A stretch of 35,156 bases of DNA from Planctomycetaceae bacterium UBA2671 (lineage in GTDB: Bacteria; Planctomycetota; Planctomycetia; Planctomycetales; Planctomycetaceae), in NCBI GenBank assembly GCA_002359185.1, contig DEML01000040.1, positions 1 through 35,156 of the forward strand, read 5' to 3'. The notes under the pieces are model-generated. The model had not been told where the DNA came from, did not search any database, and saw only the letters and a list, made by a program, of their open reading frames with translations. This document shows, one piece after another, positions 14,510 to 24,344 of this stretch. The translations under genes were made by a program, and so were the position numbers. Position 1 is the stretch's first letter; each line of letters begins with the position of its first letter.

Positions 14510-16183
14510 ATGAATCATTCAGAGATCACATCGACAGACAAACCCGGTCCTGAACCCATTCAGGTGGATTCTGTTGGTGTCGTCGAGCAGGGAGAAACCG
14601 TTGAAGAAACTTCGGATTCCCACATTCCCGATGCCTCGATGCTGGAAGATCGTTTCCCGGAATGGGCTCAAATGTCCCGATCCGCTGCCCTGTGGACGAC
14701 AATTGTCGGTTTCATTTATGCGGTGCTGAATTATCATCGTCTCTGGTACACCGACTTATGGGGACATCTGGCGTATGGACGGGTGATTGTGGAATCGAAA
14801 TCGATTCCTGCGACTGAACCCTTGCTGCCCTTGTGCGAAGGGATGCCCTTTTTCGATACCGCCTGGCTCTCTCAGGTGCTCAGTTATTTGATGTACGAAC
14901 AATTTGGTGTCACTTCGTTACGCTTTCTCTATGCATTGGCACTCACGATTTGCGTGGTGGCAATGTTAGTTCGTTTTCGTCAGAAGACCAATTCCTATGG
15001 TTTGAGTCTGATCGGCTTAGCCGTTTTCGGATTTGTGGCCTGGAAAACGCTCAGTATCATCCGACCTCAAATCGCAGGATTTACCTGTTTTGTTCTGGTC
15101 TGGACACTCGTCTCCTGTCACAAATGGACGAAGTGGCACTGGGGACTCGTACCGGCAATCTTTTTAGTGTGGGCAAATCTGCATGGATCGTTTCCAGTTG
15201 GCCTGGGTCTGATCGGTTTACTCTGGATTGGAAAAACCGCTGATCAATTCATTCGCACCAAACGCATGGGAGCCTGGGCTTCTCTGCGGTACTTTGTGAT
15301 GCTGGAATTGTGTCTGCTCGCTGTGCTGATCAATCCCTATGGTATCGGGATTTTCTCTGCGATTCATTCGATTTCAGGCAATCCGAATTTGTCCACTCTG
15401 GTGGAGTGGGAACCGCTGACGCTGCGAATGGCTCATGGACAGGCGATGGTGATTGTGGGGGTCTTACTGATCATTCTGCACAATTATTCCCCTCGGCGAG
15501 TTTCGATTTCGGAGTTTCTGATACTGATTGTTTTTGCGATTGCCGGCATGTGGTCTGTGCGAATGGTAGTCTGGTGGACACCCCTTGCGGCGTTATCTGT
15601 TGTGATTCATGGACAGGCCATTCTGAATAGATATACGAACTGGAAATCTGAGACTCAACATGAACCGCATCGGTCTGGGTTGAATACAGTAGTAGCCTTG
15701 GGAATGTCCTGGATTTTTTTTGCCTACACGCCATTTGGCGCAACTCTATTGCATGGGTATCCGCAGGAACCCGAGAAAGCTCTTGATTTTTATCGTTCCA
15801 ACCTGTCCAGTCAAACACCAGTCCTGCTGGCGAATTATCTGAACGAACATGAGCCTGACGGGTTAATTTTCAATACTTACGAGTGGGGCGATTATCTGCT
15901 GTGGACAGGTCCGCAGGATCGGCAACTCTTTCTGAATTCTCATGCTCATCTGGTGCCACGGGATGTCTGGCTGGACTATTTCGTGATTGCCCGTGCGAAT
16001 CTGGGCTGGGAAGATAAAATTGATCGATATGGAGCAAATACCGTCGTCATCGACAAGCTCTATCATTCCCGATTGCTGGAAGCTTTGAAGCGGAATTCCG
16101 ACTGGAAACTGGATTATGAAGATGAACTGGGAGCCATCTTTTTTCGCAGAAACCCTATTCTTACTGGTCCAATAATCAAGTGA
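14510..16183 (+). CDS. GT-C-like polytopic membrane protein
   Basis: The product (557 residues from ATG 14510) has a hydrophilic acidic N-terminus, about ten membrane segments and a C-terminal soluble region. After the first helix comes YTDLWGHLAYGR (Asp at ~82), resembling the first-loop acidic motif of GT-C-fold lipid-linked-sugar glycosyltransferases. The next extracytoplasmic loop carries 'FFDTAWLSQVLSY'. The C-terminal part contains NTYEWGDYLLW and 'YGANTVVIDK', which recur in this type of hypothetical protein. A glycosyltransferase acting at the outer face of the membrane is my best guess, but no substrate can be given. A GTG at 14465 would add 15 residues; neither start has a good ribosome-binding site. 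Confidence 0.65.
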   Translation: MNHSEITSTDKPGPEPIQVDSVGVVEQGETVEETSDSHIPDASMLEDRFPEWAQMSRSAALWTTIVGFIYAVLNYHRLWYTDLWGHLAYGRVIVESKSIPATEPLLPLCEGMPFFDTAWLSQVLSYLMYEQFGVTSLRFLYALALTICVVAMLVRFRQKTNSYGLSLIGLAVFGFVAWKTLSIIRPQIAGFTCFVLVWTLVSCHKWTKWHWGLVPAIFLVWANLHGSFPVGLGLIGLLWIGKTADQFIRTKRMGAWASLRYFVMLELCLLAVLINPYGIGIFSAIHSISGNPNLSTLVEWEPLTLRMAHGQAMVIVGVLLIILHNYSPRRVSISEFLILIVFAIAGMWSVRMVVWWTPLAALSVVIHGQAILNRYTNWKSETQHEPHRSGLNTVVALGMSWIFFAYTPFGATLLHGYPQEPEKALDFYRSNLSSQTPVLLANYLNEHEPDGLIFNTYEWGDYLLWTGPQDRQLFLNSHAHLVPRDVWLDYFVIARANLGWEDKIDRYGANTVVIDKLYHSRLLEALKRNSDWKLDYEDELGAIFFRRNPILTGPIIK

Positions 16184-16327
16184 TGACAGATAGTGAGATT
16201 TCGCTTATAATTCAGTGAGATTTCGAGGATTCTTAACTGCATTCCTCAGGAATCGGAAATTTCGATGAGTTGAATCAACTCTTCCCGATCACTCGCCTGC
16301 AAAGGCATCAAGTTTTTTCCGACACGG

Positions 16328-19300
16328 ATGTCCATGAAATCTTTCATTTCGCTGACTGTACGTTTTGATTTTAGCCAACTGCTTCTGGCGACAATCTCTC
16401 TGTTAGGCTTTGTTTCAACTGCTGCGGCCCAGGAAGCGTCTCCACTGTTTCCACCTCCATTGCCTGCTCAGTCAACACCGGTCCCAGATTCAACACCAAT
16501 TCCGACTTCGACCCCGGTTCCGACTTCAACGCCTGTCCCAGACGCAGAACCAGCTGAGTCGGCATTAATCTCTCTTCCAACTGTCGAAGAATTGCAGGCC
16601 AAGCTCAAAATGGTGGAGAGTGATGAATCTCTCGAACCGGCGTTAAAAGAACAGTTGCTGCAGACATATCGGATCGCCATAGAATCCCGTCAAAAAATCG
16701 ATACCCATAAAAAGCGTGCCGTTGATAACCGGGAAGCGATTCCGAAAGTCCCTGAAAAAGCAGCTATAGATCAGGCCGAATATAAAGACTTGCCGGAGCA
16801 GTATCCGCTGAGTGTGACCAAATCCTCGGAACTGTCGGATATCGATCAGGCCCTGACAACCGCAGAAGCGGAATTACGGGATTGGGAAGCGAAAAAAGCA
16901 CAGGCGGATCAGGCCCAAATTCAGCGGAATTTGCTGCGTAAACAGTTTCTGGAATTACAGGTTTCTCAACCGGATCGGATAAAAGATCTCCAGACAAAGC
17001 TCACATCGCCACCGCCTGCAGGACAATCGCCACGTCTCACACAGGCGTTGACAGATCTCTACAACATTCAATTGCAGATGCTGAATGAGGAGACCGCAGC
17101 CGTCAAAGAAGAACTGAATCTCTACGACGCGGAGCGGGCAGTCAAAAAACTGACGACGAAACTGGAATTGTGGACTAAGAAAGTTGACCTGCAACGAAAA
17201 AAAGTCGAACAGTTGCAACAACTCAAAACGGAGAAAAAGCTCAAGGAAAATATGGATGCTCTCAAAGAATTGAAAGAGGAGAGCAACACGACCCTGCCGG
17301 TGCTGCAGCCATACATTGATGAAATCGAAGCTTACACCACACGCATCAATGAACTTGTCGATCTCAATGAAGAGGCGCAGGCCAGAAATGCAGAAGTGAA
17401 ATTGCTGCTTGAGGATGTGAACGAAAGCGAGAAGAAAACCGAAGAGCTGGAAAATACCGAAGCTGGAAAAAGCGAAGGGTTTGCACTTTCATTGCTGCGT
17501 CAGTTGTACGAATTGCCCAATATTGAAGAACATCGAACTGAGATCCAGGCTCGTAAACCAGTGATGAGTGAAACCACATTTGAGCAGATCGAATTTGGAT
17601 CGGAAAAGAAAAAACTGATCGATGTCGATGCGGTCGTTAATGAGCAGATGGAGGAGATTAAAAAGAAGGTTGATGATTCAGAGTTAGGCATCTTTGAACA
17701 ATCTGTTAAAGCCAAACTTCGAGAAATTATATTTCGAAAAAAAGAGACACTGGATAGCCTGGAGGCAACTTACACCGATTTGCTGGAGACATTAACGGTA
17801 CTTGATGCGAATCAACGCTCACTGATCGAAACGGTTGATGATTATCGGAATTATATCCGAAAACGTATTTTCTGGACTCGCAGCGATAAAGCCCTGGGGT
17901 TAGGCGATCTCTCCACATTATTTCAGCGCGACAGTTACCCTGTGACAAAAGAGGATTTAGTCGCTGTGCCGACAAATTATCTACAGGATCTCCAGCAGCA
18001 TAAATTGATTAATGGTTTGGGATTTGCAATTTTCATTCTCCTGGTTGTGCTCCGTTTTCAGGCGGTTCGTGAACTTTCGGTCCTGGCCGATATCGCACGT
18101 AAGAACAGTGCATCGCAAATCTGGCCCACATTGCGTGCGATGTTATTGACCGCAGTGATCGCTGCTCCTCTGCCGATGTTGCTCTGGTTTGTCGGCTGGC
18201 GATTAGGGGAAGTCGAAACGAACAACAATTTCAGCAATGCTCTTGCAGAAACGCTCAAGCGCATCGGGTTGATTTTTGGGATGATCGAGTTCTTTCGTCA
18301 GGTCTGCCGAAGACATGGCCTGCTCGATGCCCACTTCAACGGGCCCAATGTCATGTCGGCTCGAATTCGTCACAAAATGTACGAAATGATTGTGATTCTG
18401 CTCCCAATCTTTTTTGTAGTCACGTTTCTGAACGAATTAACAACCGATTTGGATCGACTTCCTTTGGAGCGGATCTTTTTTGCTGTGGGGATGGTGTTGA
18501 CGGGCATCTTTGCTCATCGCTTACTCAACCCGCGCGGATCCCTCATGCGTGAAGTGTTTCTCCAAAAGAACTCGGCTCCGATCTCGAAAACCCGCTGGAT
18601 CTGGTATCCTTTAGCGACAGTCTTTCCAATCGTCCTGGCGATCATGGCCTGGATCGGCTATTACTATACGGCCAGTCAACTTGCGTGGAGAATGTCAGAG
18701 ACGACAATCCATATCTGTGTGATTCTGCTGATTTGGGGAATTGCACTGCGGTGGTATCGGATGTTCCAGCGGTGGTTCCACATCTATGTGCTTCGAGAAC
18801 GTATGCGGATGGGAACAGAGGAAGCTCAGTCACAAACACTGGAAGGCCAGCGGGTCAAACTTGAGCAGGAATCCCGGATTGCCGAAGATGACCGAAAAAT
18901 ACAGACATTGCGGCTGATCAATTTTCTGATCATGATTCCGTTTGTTGTTGGTCTCTGGAATATCTGGAGTGATATTTTGCCAGCGGTTGCCTATCTGGAT
19001 GAAATTGAGCTTTGGAGCAGCTATGTGAAGAAGGAAGTCACGGGAGCCGATGGCAGCATCAGCCTGCAGACAACTTCCGAAGCTATAACTCCAGTGAATC
19101 TGTTTATCGCAATTATTGCGGGGATGCTCACCTTTGGACTATCCCGCAATTTACCAGGAATGATCGACTTCGTTGTTCTGCAAAGAATTGGCTTTGATGC
19201 GTCATTACGATACGCATTCACCAGTGTGATTGGTTACATCGCAACTTTTGTGGGGACCACATATGCTTTTGGAATGCTCGGATTTCGCTGGGAGCAAATT

Positions 19301-19900
19301 CAGTGGCTGGCAGCCGCGTTGATGTTCGGTCTCAGTTTTGGACTGCAGGAGATTTTTGCAAACTTCATTTCCGGATTGATCATTCTGTTTGAACGTCCCG
19401 TTCGAATTGGCGATATCGTCACGATTGAAGGAGTGACGGGGATCGTGACCAAGATTCGAATTCGTGCTTCGACGATTACCGACTGGGATCGTAAAGAGTA
19501 TCTCGTACCGAATAAGGAACTCGTGACAGGCCGCCTGCTCAACTGGACATTGAGTGACACTTTGAATCGGGTCACTATTCCGGTCGGCGTTGCCTATGGT
19601 TCCGATACAGATCGGGTTCGTGAACTTCTCTTTGAAATTGCCAGGGAAAACGAACATATCCTGAATGAACCTGCGACACTCGTCACCTTCGAAGGGTTCG
19701 GTGACAGCACCCTCAACTTTGTCATGCGGGTCTACCTGGGAGCAATGGATAATCGGCTCGATACGATTCACTGGCTGCATTCCACCATTCATCGTCGCTT
19801 TATGCAGGAGGGAATCGAAATTGCATTCCCACAACGCGATCTGCATATTCGCTCGGTACCAGCTGGTTGGAATGGTACACCTGCGAGTTCTTCCCCTTAA
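16328..19900 (+). CDS. Large mechanosensitive channel, MscK/MscM type (MscS superfamily)
   Basis: At 1190 residues this matches the large E. coli channels MscK and MscM (about 1100). A signal peptide (cleavage near residue 34) precedes four hexapeptide repeats of the type STPVPD (49-72). A long charged periplasmic region (about 80-540) is largely coiled coil. Multiple membrane helices start near residue 558. The MscS core lies at ~990-1180 and contains the pore-helix segment 'FGLSFGLQEIFANFISG', then 'LFERPVRIGDIVTIEG' and 'YLVPNKELVTGRLLNWT' of the beta domain. Such channels release solutes during osmotic downshock. The coding sequence is followed by an intergenic hairpin at 19986. M3 (16334) is an alternative start. 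Confidence 0.93.
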   Translation: MSMKSFISLTVRFDFSQLLLATISLLGFVSTAAAQEASPLFPPPLPAQSTPVPDSTPIPTSTPVPTSTPVPDAEPAESALISLPTVEELQAKLKMVESDESLEPALKEQLLQTYRIAIESRQKIDTHKKRAVDNREAIPKVPEKAAIDQAEYKDLPEQYPLSVTKSSELSDIDQALTTAEAELRDWEAKKAQADQAQIQRNLLRKQFLELQVSQPDRIKDLQTKLTSPPPAGQSPRLTQALTDLYNIQLQMLNEETAAVKEELNLYDAERAVKKLTTKLELWTKKVDLQRKKVEQLQQLKTEKKLKENMDALKELKEESNTTLPVLQPYIDEIEAYTTRINELVDLNEEAQARNAEVKLLLEDVNESEKKTEELENTEAGKSEGFALSLLRQLYELPNIEEHRTEIQARKPVMSETTFEQIEFGSEKKKLIDVDAVVNEQMEEIKKKVDDSELGIFEQSVKAKLREIIFRKKETLDSLEATYTDLLETLTVLDANQRSLIETVDDYRNYIRKRIFWTRSDKALGLGDLSTLFQRDSYPVTKEDLVAVPTNYLQDLQQHKLINGLGFAIFILLVVLRFQAVRELSVLADIARKNSASQIWPTLRAMLLTAVIAAPLPMLLWFVGWRLGEVETNNNFSNALAETLKRIGLIFGMIEFFRQVCRRHGLLDAHFNGPNVMSARIRHKMYEMIVILLPIFFVVTFLNELTTDLDRLPLERIFFAVGMVLTGIFAHRLLNPRGSLMREVFLQKNSAPISKTRWIWYPLATVFPIVLAIMAWIGYYYTASQLAWRMSETTIHICVILLIWGIALRWYRMFQRWFHIYVLRERMRMGTEEAQSQTLEGQRVKLEQESRIAEDDRKIQTLRLINFLIMIPFVVGLWNIWSDILPAVAYLDEIELWSSYVKKEVTGADGSISLQTTSEAITPVNLFIAIIAGMLTFGLSRNLPGMIDFVVLQRIGFDASLRYAFTSVIGYIATFVGTTYAFGMLGFRWEQIQWLAAALMFGLSFGLQEIFANFISGLIILFERPVRIGDIVTIEGVTGIVTKIRIRASTITDWDRKEYLVPNKELVTGRLLNWTLSDTLNRVTIPVGVAYGSDTDRVRELLFEIARENEHILNEPATLVTFEGFGDSTLNFVMRVYLGAMDNRLDTIHWLHSTIHRRFMQEGIEIAFPQRDLHIRSVPAGWNGTPASSSP
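16472..16543 (+). repeat. Four in-frame hexapeptide repeats in the mechanosensitive channel
   Basis: Codes for STPVPD, STPIPT, STPVPT and STPVPD (residues 49-72), an 18-base unit repeated four times with synonymous drift. It forms a stiff Pro/Thr linker just after the signal peptide. Confidence 0.8.
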
Positions 19901-20223
19901 TTTCCTTAAAACCACGGCATGGATAACCCTGCATTTACAGGAATATAGACTGTTACTGCTGAAAACGATTTGACTCCCAGGCATTCCGACTCCACTTATG
20001 TGGAGTCGGTCTATCTCTTCAGGAGCAGAGTGGTGGCTAATCAACGTTCAATATCGATATTCATTCAAATCGAAACAACATGATGGGAGCGAATCTGCGA
20101 TGAACTCAACGCAATGCGCTTAGCCATGAACCAGCACGCGACTCTTCAGACTGATATTGAAGAACAACTCGGCCACACTCCTCCATGGGATGATCTGCGG
20201 ACACTCCTGATGGGAGAGGAGGA
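19901..20223. other. Intergenic region with hairpin and a doubtful 37-codon frame
   Basis: About 320 bases between the channel (+) and a sulfatase (-). A perfect hairpin CCGACTCCAC/GTGGAGTCGG (19986-19995 with 20000-20009, four-base loop) may terminate the channel transcript, although no T-run follows. A 37-codon plus-strand frame (20114-20227, ending GEED) has protein-like composition and overlaps the sulfatase stop tail-to-tail. It has no recognisable family and could be a gene remnant, so I do not call it as a gene. Confidence 0.4.
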
Positions 20224-21894
20224 TTAATTCTTCTGCGACAAGACAACCGTACTACTCGGCTTCCATCCCAGGCGAATCGCTTGAGATTCAATCGGCTTGT
20301 TTCCTGAAATCCCTACCGGACCAGAATACAATTGCCAGTTCTTCTCGCCTTCCTGGCGAAAAGCAATCGATGCCCCTTCCGTCGCACAATCGATCTGTAA
20401 CTTCCCGTCAACTATTGAGAGAACTGGCTCGGCGGTTGTCGGCTGTTTGCCATCGGGTGGCCAGAGATCTTTAATCAATTCGGTTTCCGGACGATCTCCA
20501 AGATCCCCGTGTTCCTCAACAAACTGCTCGTGCACTTTGCGGAACTTGGAAATCATCTCAGAATACTCGGGTTTGTCAGCCAGATTGTGGATTTCATGAG
20601 GATCGGTTTGAGTATCGTAAAACTCCTCGGCTGGTTTGCTCTGCATTGTGAATTGCCACTGATCTGGTCCCAATTCGCCAGCATCTTTCAGGCGATGAAT
20701 CTCCTGCATGATGCCCGCCTGATCGCGATAAGGGAGAAAACCGATGTAAGGCAAATCGGTTCGATAGTTCCGCACATATTTGTAACGATGATCTCTGACT
20801 GACCGGATACGTTCCGGAGAGGGATCCATCCGATCGCGAAACGCAAAAATATAGTCTCGCTTTTCAGTGGCCTGCTTTCCGAGAAACGGGAAACCTTCCA
20901 TGTATTCGGGAATAGAAAGTTGAATCAATGAAAGCATCGTCGGAGCAAAATCGACAAAGCTGACCAGGTCATCGCAGGTCGTGCCAGCCATCTTGCCATC
21001 GGGAAAGCGAACCAGGAAGGGAACGTGAATACCAGAGTCATAAACCCAGCGTTTGGCACGTGGCAGACCATCGCCATGGTCGCTGAAGAAAAAGACGATG
21101 GTGTTCTGATCGAGTCCATCCTGTTTCAATTGATCGAGTACTTTGCCAACTTGTCCATCGAGCGTGATGATATTGTCGTATTGACGAGCCAGATCTCTGC
21201 GGACAATTGATGTATCCGGGTAATAGGGTGGCAATGTGACCTCATCAGGATTGACCACCGAAGGAGACGACTGCTTGAAGGTTTTGCTCTCGTGAGTGAT
21301 CGTGAAGTTGAAGACAGAGAAAAACGGAGTGGTCTTGTCAGGTCGATTTCTCCAGTGAGCTTTCGCATTCGATTCATCCCATGCGGTGATCGGTGGTCGG
21401 AACTGGTAATCGGTTTTGGAATTGTTCGTGCAATAATATCCAGCCGTGCGTAGGTATTCAGTAAAACACTTCGCCTCGGCTGGTGGAGTCGCTTCGTAAA
21501 CGGGTAGGGCTCTCAACTCAGGATCGGTAATCAGATGTAGAGCCGAAGTTCGCTTCCAGGTCCGCATCGCCATCGCACCGGTGGAGGTCGGATACATCCC
21601 CATGATCAGTGTATGTCGGTTCGGAGCACAAACTCCATACGTTCCGAAGCAGTGCGTGTAGCGAACCGATTCACTGGCCAGTTGATCGAGCCGGGGCGTG
21701 GAAACGGTTTCATCTCCATAACAGGCCAGGCGGGGACTCATATCCTCACAGGTGATCCACAAAATATTGGGAGGCTCTTTTTCAGCGGCTTGAACATTCT
21801 CGAACATCGTGCCAACGAAAAGTATCAGCAACAATACTGCAAAACGGATAGGTTTGATGGAATAAGGAATCTGATGTTCGCAGAAATTGAACAT
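20224..21894 (-). CDS. Secreted sulfatase (type I, formylglycine-dependent)
   Basis: The 556-residue product has a signal anchor or peptide (hydrophobic 17-30, cleavage near QAA/EK at 37) and an alkaline-phosphatase-like sulfatase fold. The catalytic motif is C-A-P-N-R (89-93), where Cys89 would be converted to formylglycine, followed by HTLIMG. Metal-site residues appear at 50-51 (Glu-Asp) and in 'FFFSDHGDGLPRAKRW'. The last ~70 residues (GKLQIDCATEGASIAFR... AIRLGWKPSS) look like a small beta-sandwich of the chitobiase C-terminal type. The sulfatase core is closest in style to heparan N-sulfatase-like enzymes, but substrate prediction is weak. GGAG eight bases upstream supports the ATG at 21894; an upstream in-frame ATG at 21948 is rejected. 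Planctomycete sulfatases usually serve sulfated algal polysaccharide breakdown. No maturation enzyme is in the window. Confidence 0.9.
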   Translation of the reverse strand: MFNFCEHQIPYSIKPIRFAVLLLILFVGTMFENVQAAEKEPPNILWITCEDMSPRLACYGDETVSTPRLDQLASESVRYTHCFGTYGVCAPNRHTLIMGMYPTSTGAMAMRTWKRTSALHLITDPELRALPVYEATPPAEAKCFTEYLRTAGYYCTNNSKTDYQFRPPITAWDESNAKAHWRNRPDKTTPFFSVFNFTITHESKTFKQSSPSVVNPDEVTLPPYYPDTSIVRRDLARQYDNIITLDGQVGKVLDQLKQDGLDQNTIVFFFSDHGDGLPRAKRWVYDSGIHVPFLVRFPDGKMAGTTCDDLVSFVDFAPTMLSLIQLSIPEYMEGFPFLGKQATEKRDYIFAFRDRMDPSPERIRSVRDHRYKYVRNYRTDLPYIGFLPYRDQAGIMQEIHRLKDAGELGPDQWQFTMQSKPAEEFYDTQTDPHEIHNLADKPEYSEMISKFRKVHEQFVEEHGDLGDRPETELIKDLWPPDGKQPTTAEPVLSIVDGKLQIDCATEGASIAFRQEGEKNWQLYSGPVGISGNKPIESQAIRLGWKPSSTVVLSQKN

Positions 21895-22067
21895 AGTCGC
21901 TCCGAAGTATTGTGTTGGGATCGATTCGAGAATGCACAGGTGATTCAAAGAATAATGGTAACTTGATCACCGGAAAGATTCGACTCAGTGGAACCGATTG
22001 AATTCAGAAGACGATTTGACCACACTGCACTTTGAGTTCTTATTCTCCCTTCAGACGCAGGTGTCCT

Positions 22068-23747
22068 GTGATTCCCGAAAAAATTGGTTCGTATTCTATT
22101 GAAAAGAAAATTGGTTCCGGCGGAATGGGAACCGTTTATCTGGGTAAGCATATCGAAACTGGCGAGCGGGCGGCTGTCAAAGTTCTTCCGGCTTCACTGG
22201 CTCGCGAAGACGGTTTCGTGATGCGGTTCACCCGCGAAGTCGAAGCGATGAAGGCCTTGAAAAACAAGCATGTCGTCGAGGTGTATGAAAACGGGATTGA
22301 AGGCGACGAAACCTATTACTATGCGATGGAATATGTTGAAGGTGTGCCTCTCAGCAAATACATACGGGACAACGGACGAATTACCTGGCAGGATGTGATC
22401 GACTATTCCGTGCAAATCTGTCAGGCCCTCAAAGCGGCTCACGATGCCGGGATTGTACATCGGGATTTGAAACCCTCGAACCTGATTCTCACCGATGACA
22501 AGCAAATCAAGCTGCTCGATTTCGGAGTCGCTCAAGTGTTCGCCTCTTCGAAATTGACCAAGACCGGCGGCATCATCGGAACAGCTGAGTACATGTCTCC
22601 CGAGCAGGCCAAAGGTCAGCGGGCGACAAAGAAGAGTGATATCTATTCGCTCGGCGCAGTGATGTATGTCATGTTGACCGCTCGCCCGCCATTCAGTGGG
22701 CAAACATCGATGGAAGTCATCCAGAAGCATCGATTCGGACAGTTTGATCGCCCGCGGACTTATGTTCCAGAAATTCCTCACTGGCTCGATGATGTCGTTT
22801 GTCAGTGTCTCGAAAAAGATCCCGATAAACGCTATCCGGATGCCTATGTGCTGTCTCTGCGACTCAAGGAAATCCTCAAGAAAGTCGAAATTTCGTCCTC
22901 TTTAGAGGATACCCATGCCACTGGTTCGTTTGATGGGACGGCTGAAACGATTGTTGCGGAATCTTCGGATCCGAATGCGATCGGCGGCACATTCATGCGG
23001 GATATGCTTCGAGCAGAAATCGAGAATGCTGATGCGGGATCGCCATTTGCCAGGTATTTTGACAATGTCTGGATTCTTGTCTTGTTGCTGATTGCGATAG
23101 TAGCCGGGGGGATCTTCTGGTTCACTGAGCGACCACTGACTGATGAAGAAAAATACGAAAAGGGAATTGCCCTGTTTCAACAAGGGCCGCTCTATTGGCC
23201 CCGAGCCAAAGACGATTACCTTCAGCCATTACTCGAAGAAGATCCCGAACGCTGGGAAGATGAAGTCGAACCAATCCTGGCTGAGATCATTGTGCAGGAA
23301 CTTAAGCAGGAGTTCGGTTTAACACGCTTGAGCAGAAAGCGAGTGCTGGCGATGTCCGATGCTCATCGGTTTTTGAAAATGGCCAGCGAATATTTTCAAC
23401 TGGGCGACAGGACAAAAGCCGAGGCAATTCTGCAAAATCTCTATGATTTGCTGGCGAATAATAAAGAGCAACGGGAACTACGCAGAGCCATCGGAGAAAT
23501 CCTCAAGGAAATCAAAGCAAATAGTCCCGATATGAAATCAGTCGGTAATTCTGTACCACTTGCTCAGGAAGCCTTACAGCAGGCTAGAATTCTCTTGAAG
23601 GAAAGTGAAGTTGAACAGGCTCAATCGATTTTACGAAGTTTGATCGTGCTGTATGATGGCGATTCGATGTCACAAAAATATGTCGATGAAGCTCGTCAAC
23701 TATTGAACGAAACAGCAAAGAATCTTCCCGAAAGCCCGACACCATGA
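22068..23747 (+). CDS. Membrane-anchored Ser/Thr protein kinase
   Basis: The product (559 residues from GTG 22068) starts with a complete Hanks-type kinase domain: glycine loop GSGGMG at ~16-21, ATP lysine in AAVKVL (~38), catalytic loop HRDLKPSN (~131-138), DFG (~151-153), and an activation segment ending in SPEQA. A single membrane helix (about 333-352, VWILVLLLIAIVAG) follows, then a helical C-terminal region with TPR-like repeats (QEALQQARILLKESEVEQAQS) that would lie outside the cytoplasm. This layout fits a receptor-type kinase sensing an envelope signal; partner and substrates are unknown. The start is uncertain: a TTG at 22032 would add 12 residues. Its stop overlaps the apt start by four bases (ATGA), so the two are translationally coupled. 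Confidence 0.88.
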   Translation: MIPEKIGSYSIEKKIGSGGMGTVYLGKHIETGERAAVKVLPASLAREDGFVMRFTREVEAMKALKNKHVVEVYENGIEGDETYYYAMEYVEGVPLSKYIRDNGRITWQDVIDYSVQICQALKAAHDAGIVHRDLKPSNLILTDDKQIKLLDFGVAQVFASSKLTKTGGIIGTAEYMSPEQAKGQRATKKSDIYSLGAVMYVMLTARPPFSGQTSMEVIQKHRFGQFDRPRTYVPEIPHWLDDVVCQCLEKDPDKRYPDAYVLSLRLKEILKKVEISSSLEDTHATGSFDGTAETIVAESSDPNAIGGTFMRDMLRAEIENADAGSPFARYFDNVWILVLLLIAIVAGGIFWFTERPLTDEEKYEKGIALFQQGPLYWPRAKDDYLQPLLEEDPERWEDEVEPILAEIIVQELKQEFGLTRLSRKRVLAMSDAHRFLKMASEYFQLGDRTKAEAILQNLYDLLANNKEQRELRRAIGEILKEIKANSPDMKSVGNSVPLAQEALQQARILLKESEVEQAQSILRSLIVLYDGDSMSQKYVDEARQLLNETAKNLPESPTP

Positions 23748-24283
23748 ATCAAGAATTTGATCTGAAATCCGTCATCCGCTCCGTGCCAGACTTCCCTAAA
23801 CCGGGAATCATGTTCCGGGATATCACGCCTCTCCTGGCCAATCCGGAAGCGTTTCGGGAAACGATTCGTCGCTTTACCGAGCATTTCAAAGATTCAAAAA
23901 TCACGAAAATCATGGCGGCTGAAGCCCGAGGATTTATCTTCGCTGCTCCATTGGCACTGGAATTGAACGCCTCATTCATTCCGGTTCGCAAGCCCAATAA
24001 ACTCCCCTTCGATACCCAGGCTTTCCATTACGAACTTGAGTATGGAACCGACACCCTTGAAATGCATATTGATGCCATCGAAGAAGGGGATCGTGTCCTG
24101 CTGATCGACGACCTGCTCGCAACCGGAGGCACGATTCAGGCTTGTGCAAAACTAGCCGAACAAGCCGGAGCAGTGGTCGCAGGCTGTGGCTTCCTGATCG
24201 AACTCGACTTCCTGAACGGCCGCCGACATCTGGAAGGATATGATATCTGCAGCCTGATTAACTACGGCGATGAAAACCCGTAA
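23744..24283 (+). CDS. apt: Adenine phosphoribosyltransferase
   Basis: Converts adenine and PRPP to AMP in purine salvage, in the cytoplasm. The 179-residue product has the usual family length and the marks of the family: N-terminal 'IRSVPDFPKPGIMFRDITPLL', the 'EARGFIFAAPLA' loop and the PRPP-binding motif VLLIDDLLATGGT. The ATG overlaps the stop of the kinase gene by four bases, so it has little independent leader and is probably co-expressed with the kinase. This pairing is not one I know as a general rule. A chimeric inverted repeat follows 60 bases downstream. Confidence 0.96.
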   Translation: MNQEFDLKSVIRSVPDFPKPGIMFRDITPLLANPEAFRETIRRFTEHFKDSKITKIMAAEARGFIFAAPLALELNASFIPVRKPNKLPFDTQAFHYELEYGTDTLEMHIDAIEEGDRVLLIDDLLATGGTIQACAKLAEQAGAVVAGCGFLIELDFLNGRRHLEGYDICSLINYGDENP

Positions 24284-24344
24284 GCAATCTCGGTGGAATC
24301 CACAACAATTCCAAGTTTCCCGTTGGGAGTGAAGAAATCGAGTG

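Noticed and set aside
19205..20044. 279-codon minus-strand frame opposite the MscS core
   Set aside because: Covers the most conserved part of the channel on the other strand, and no family is recognised.
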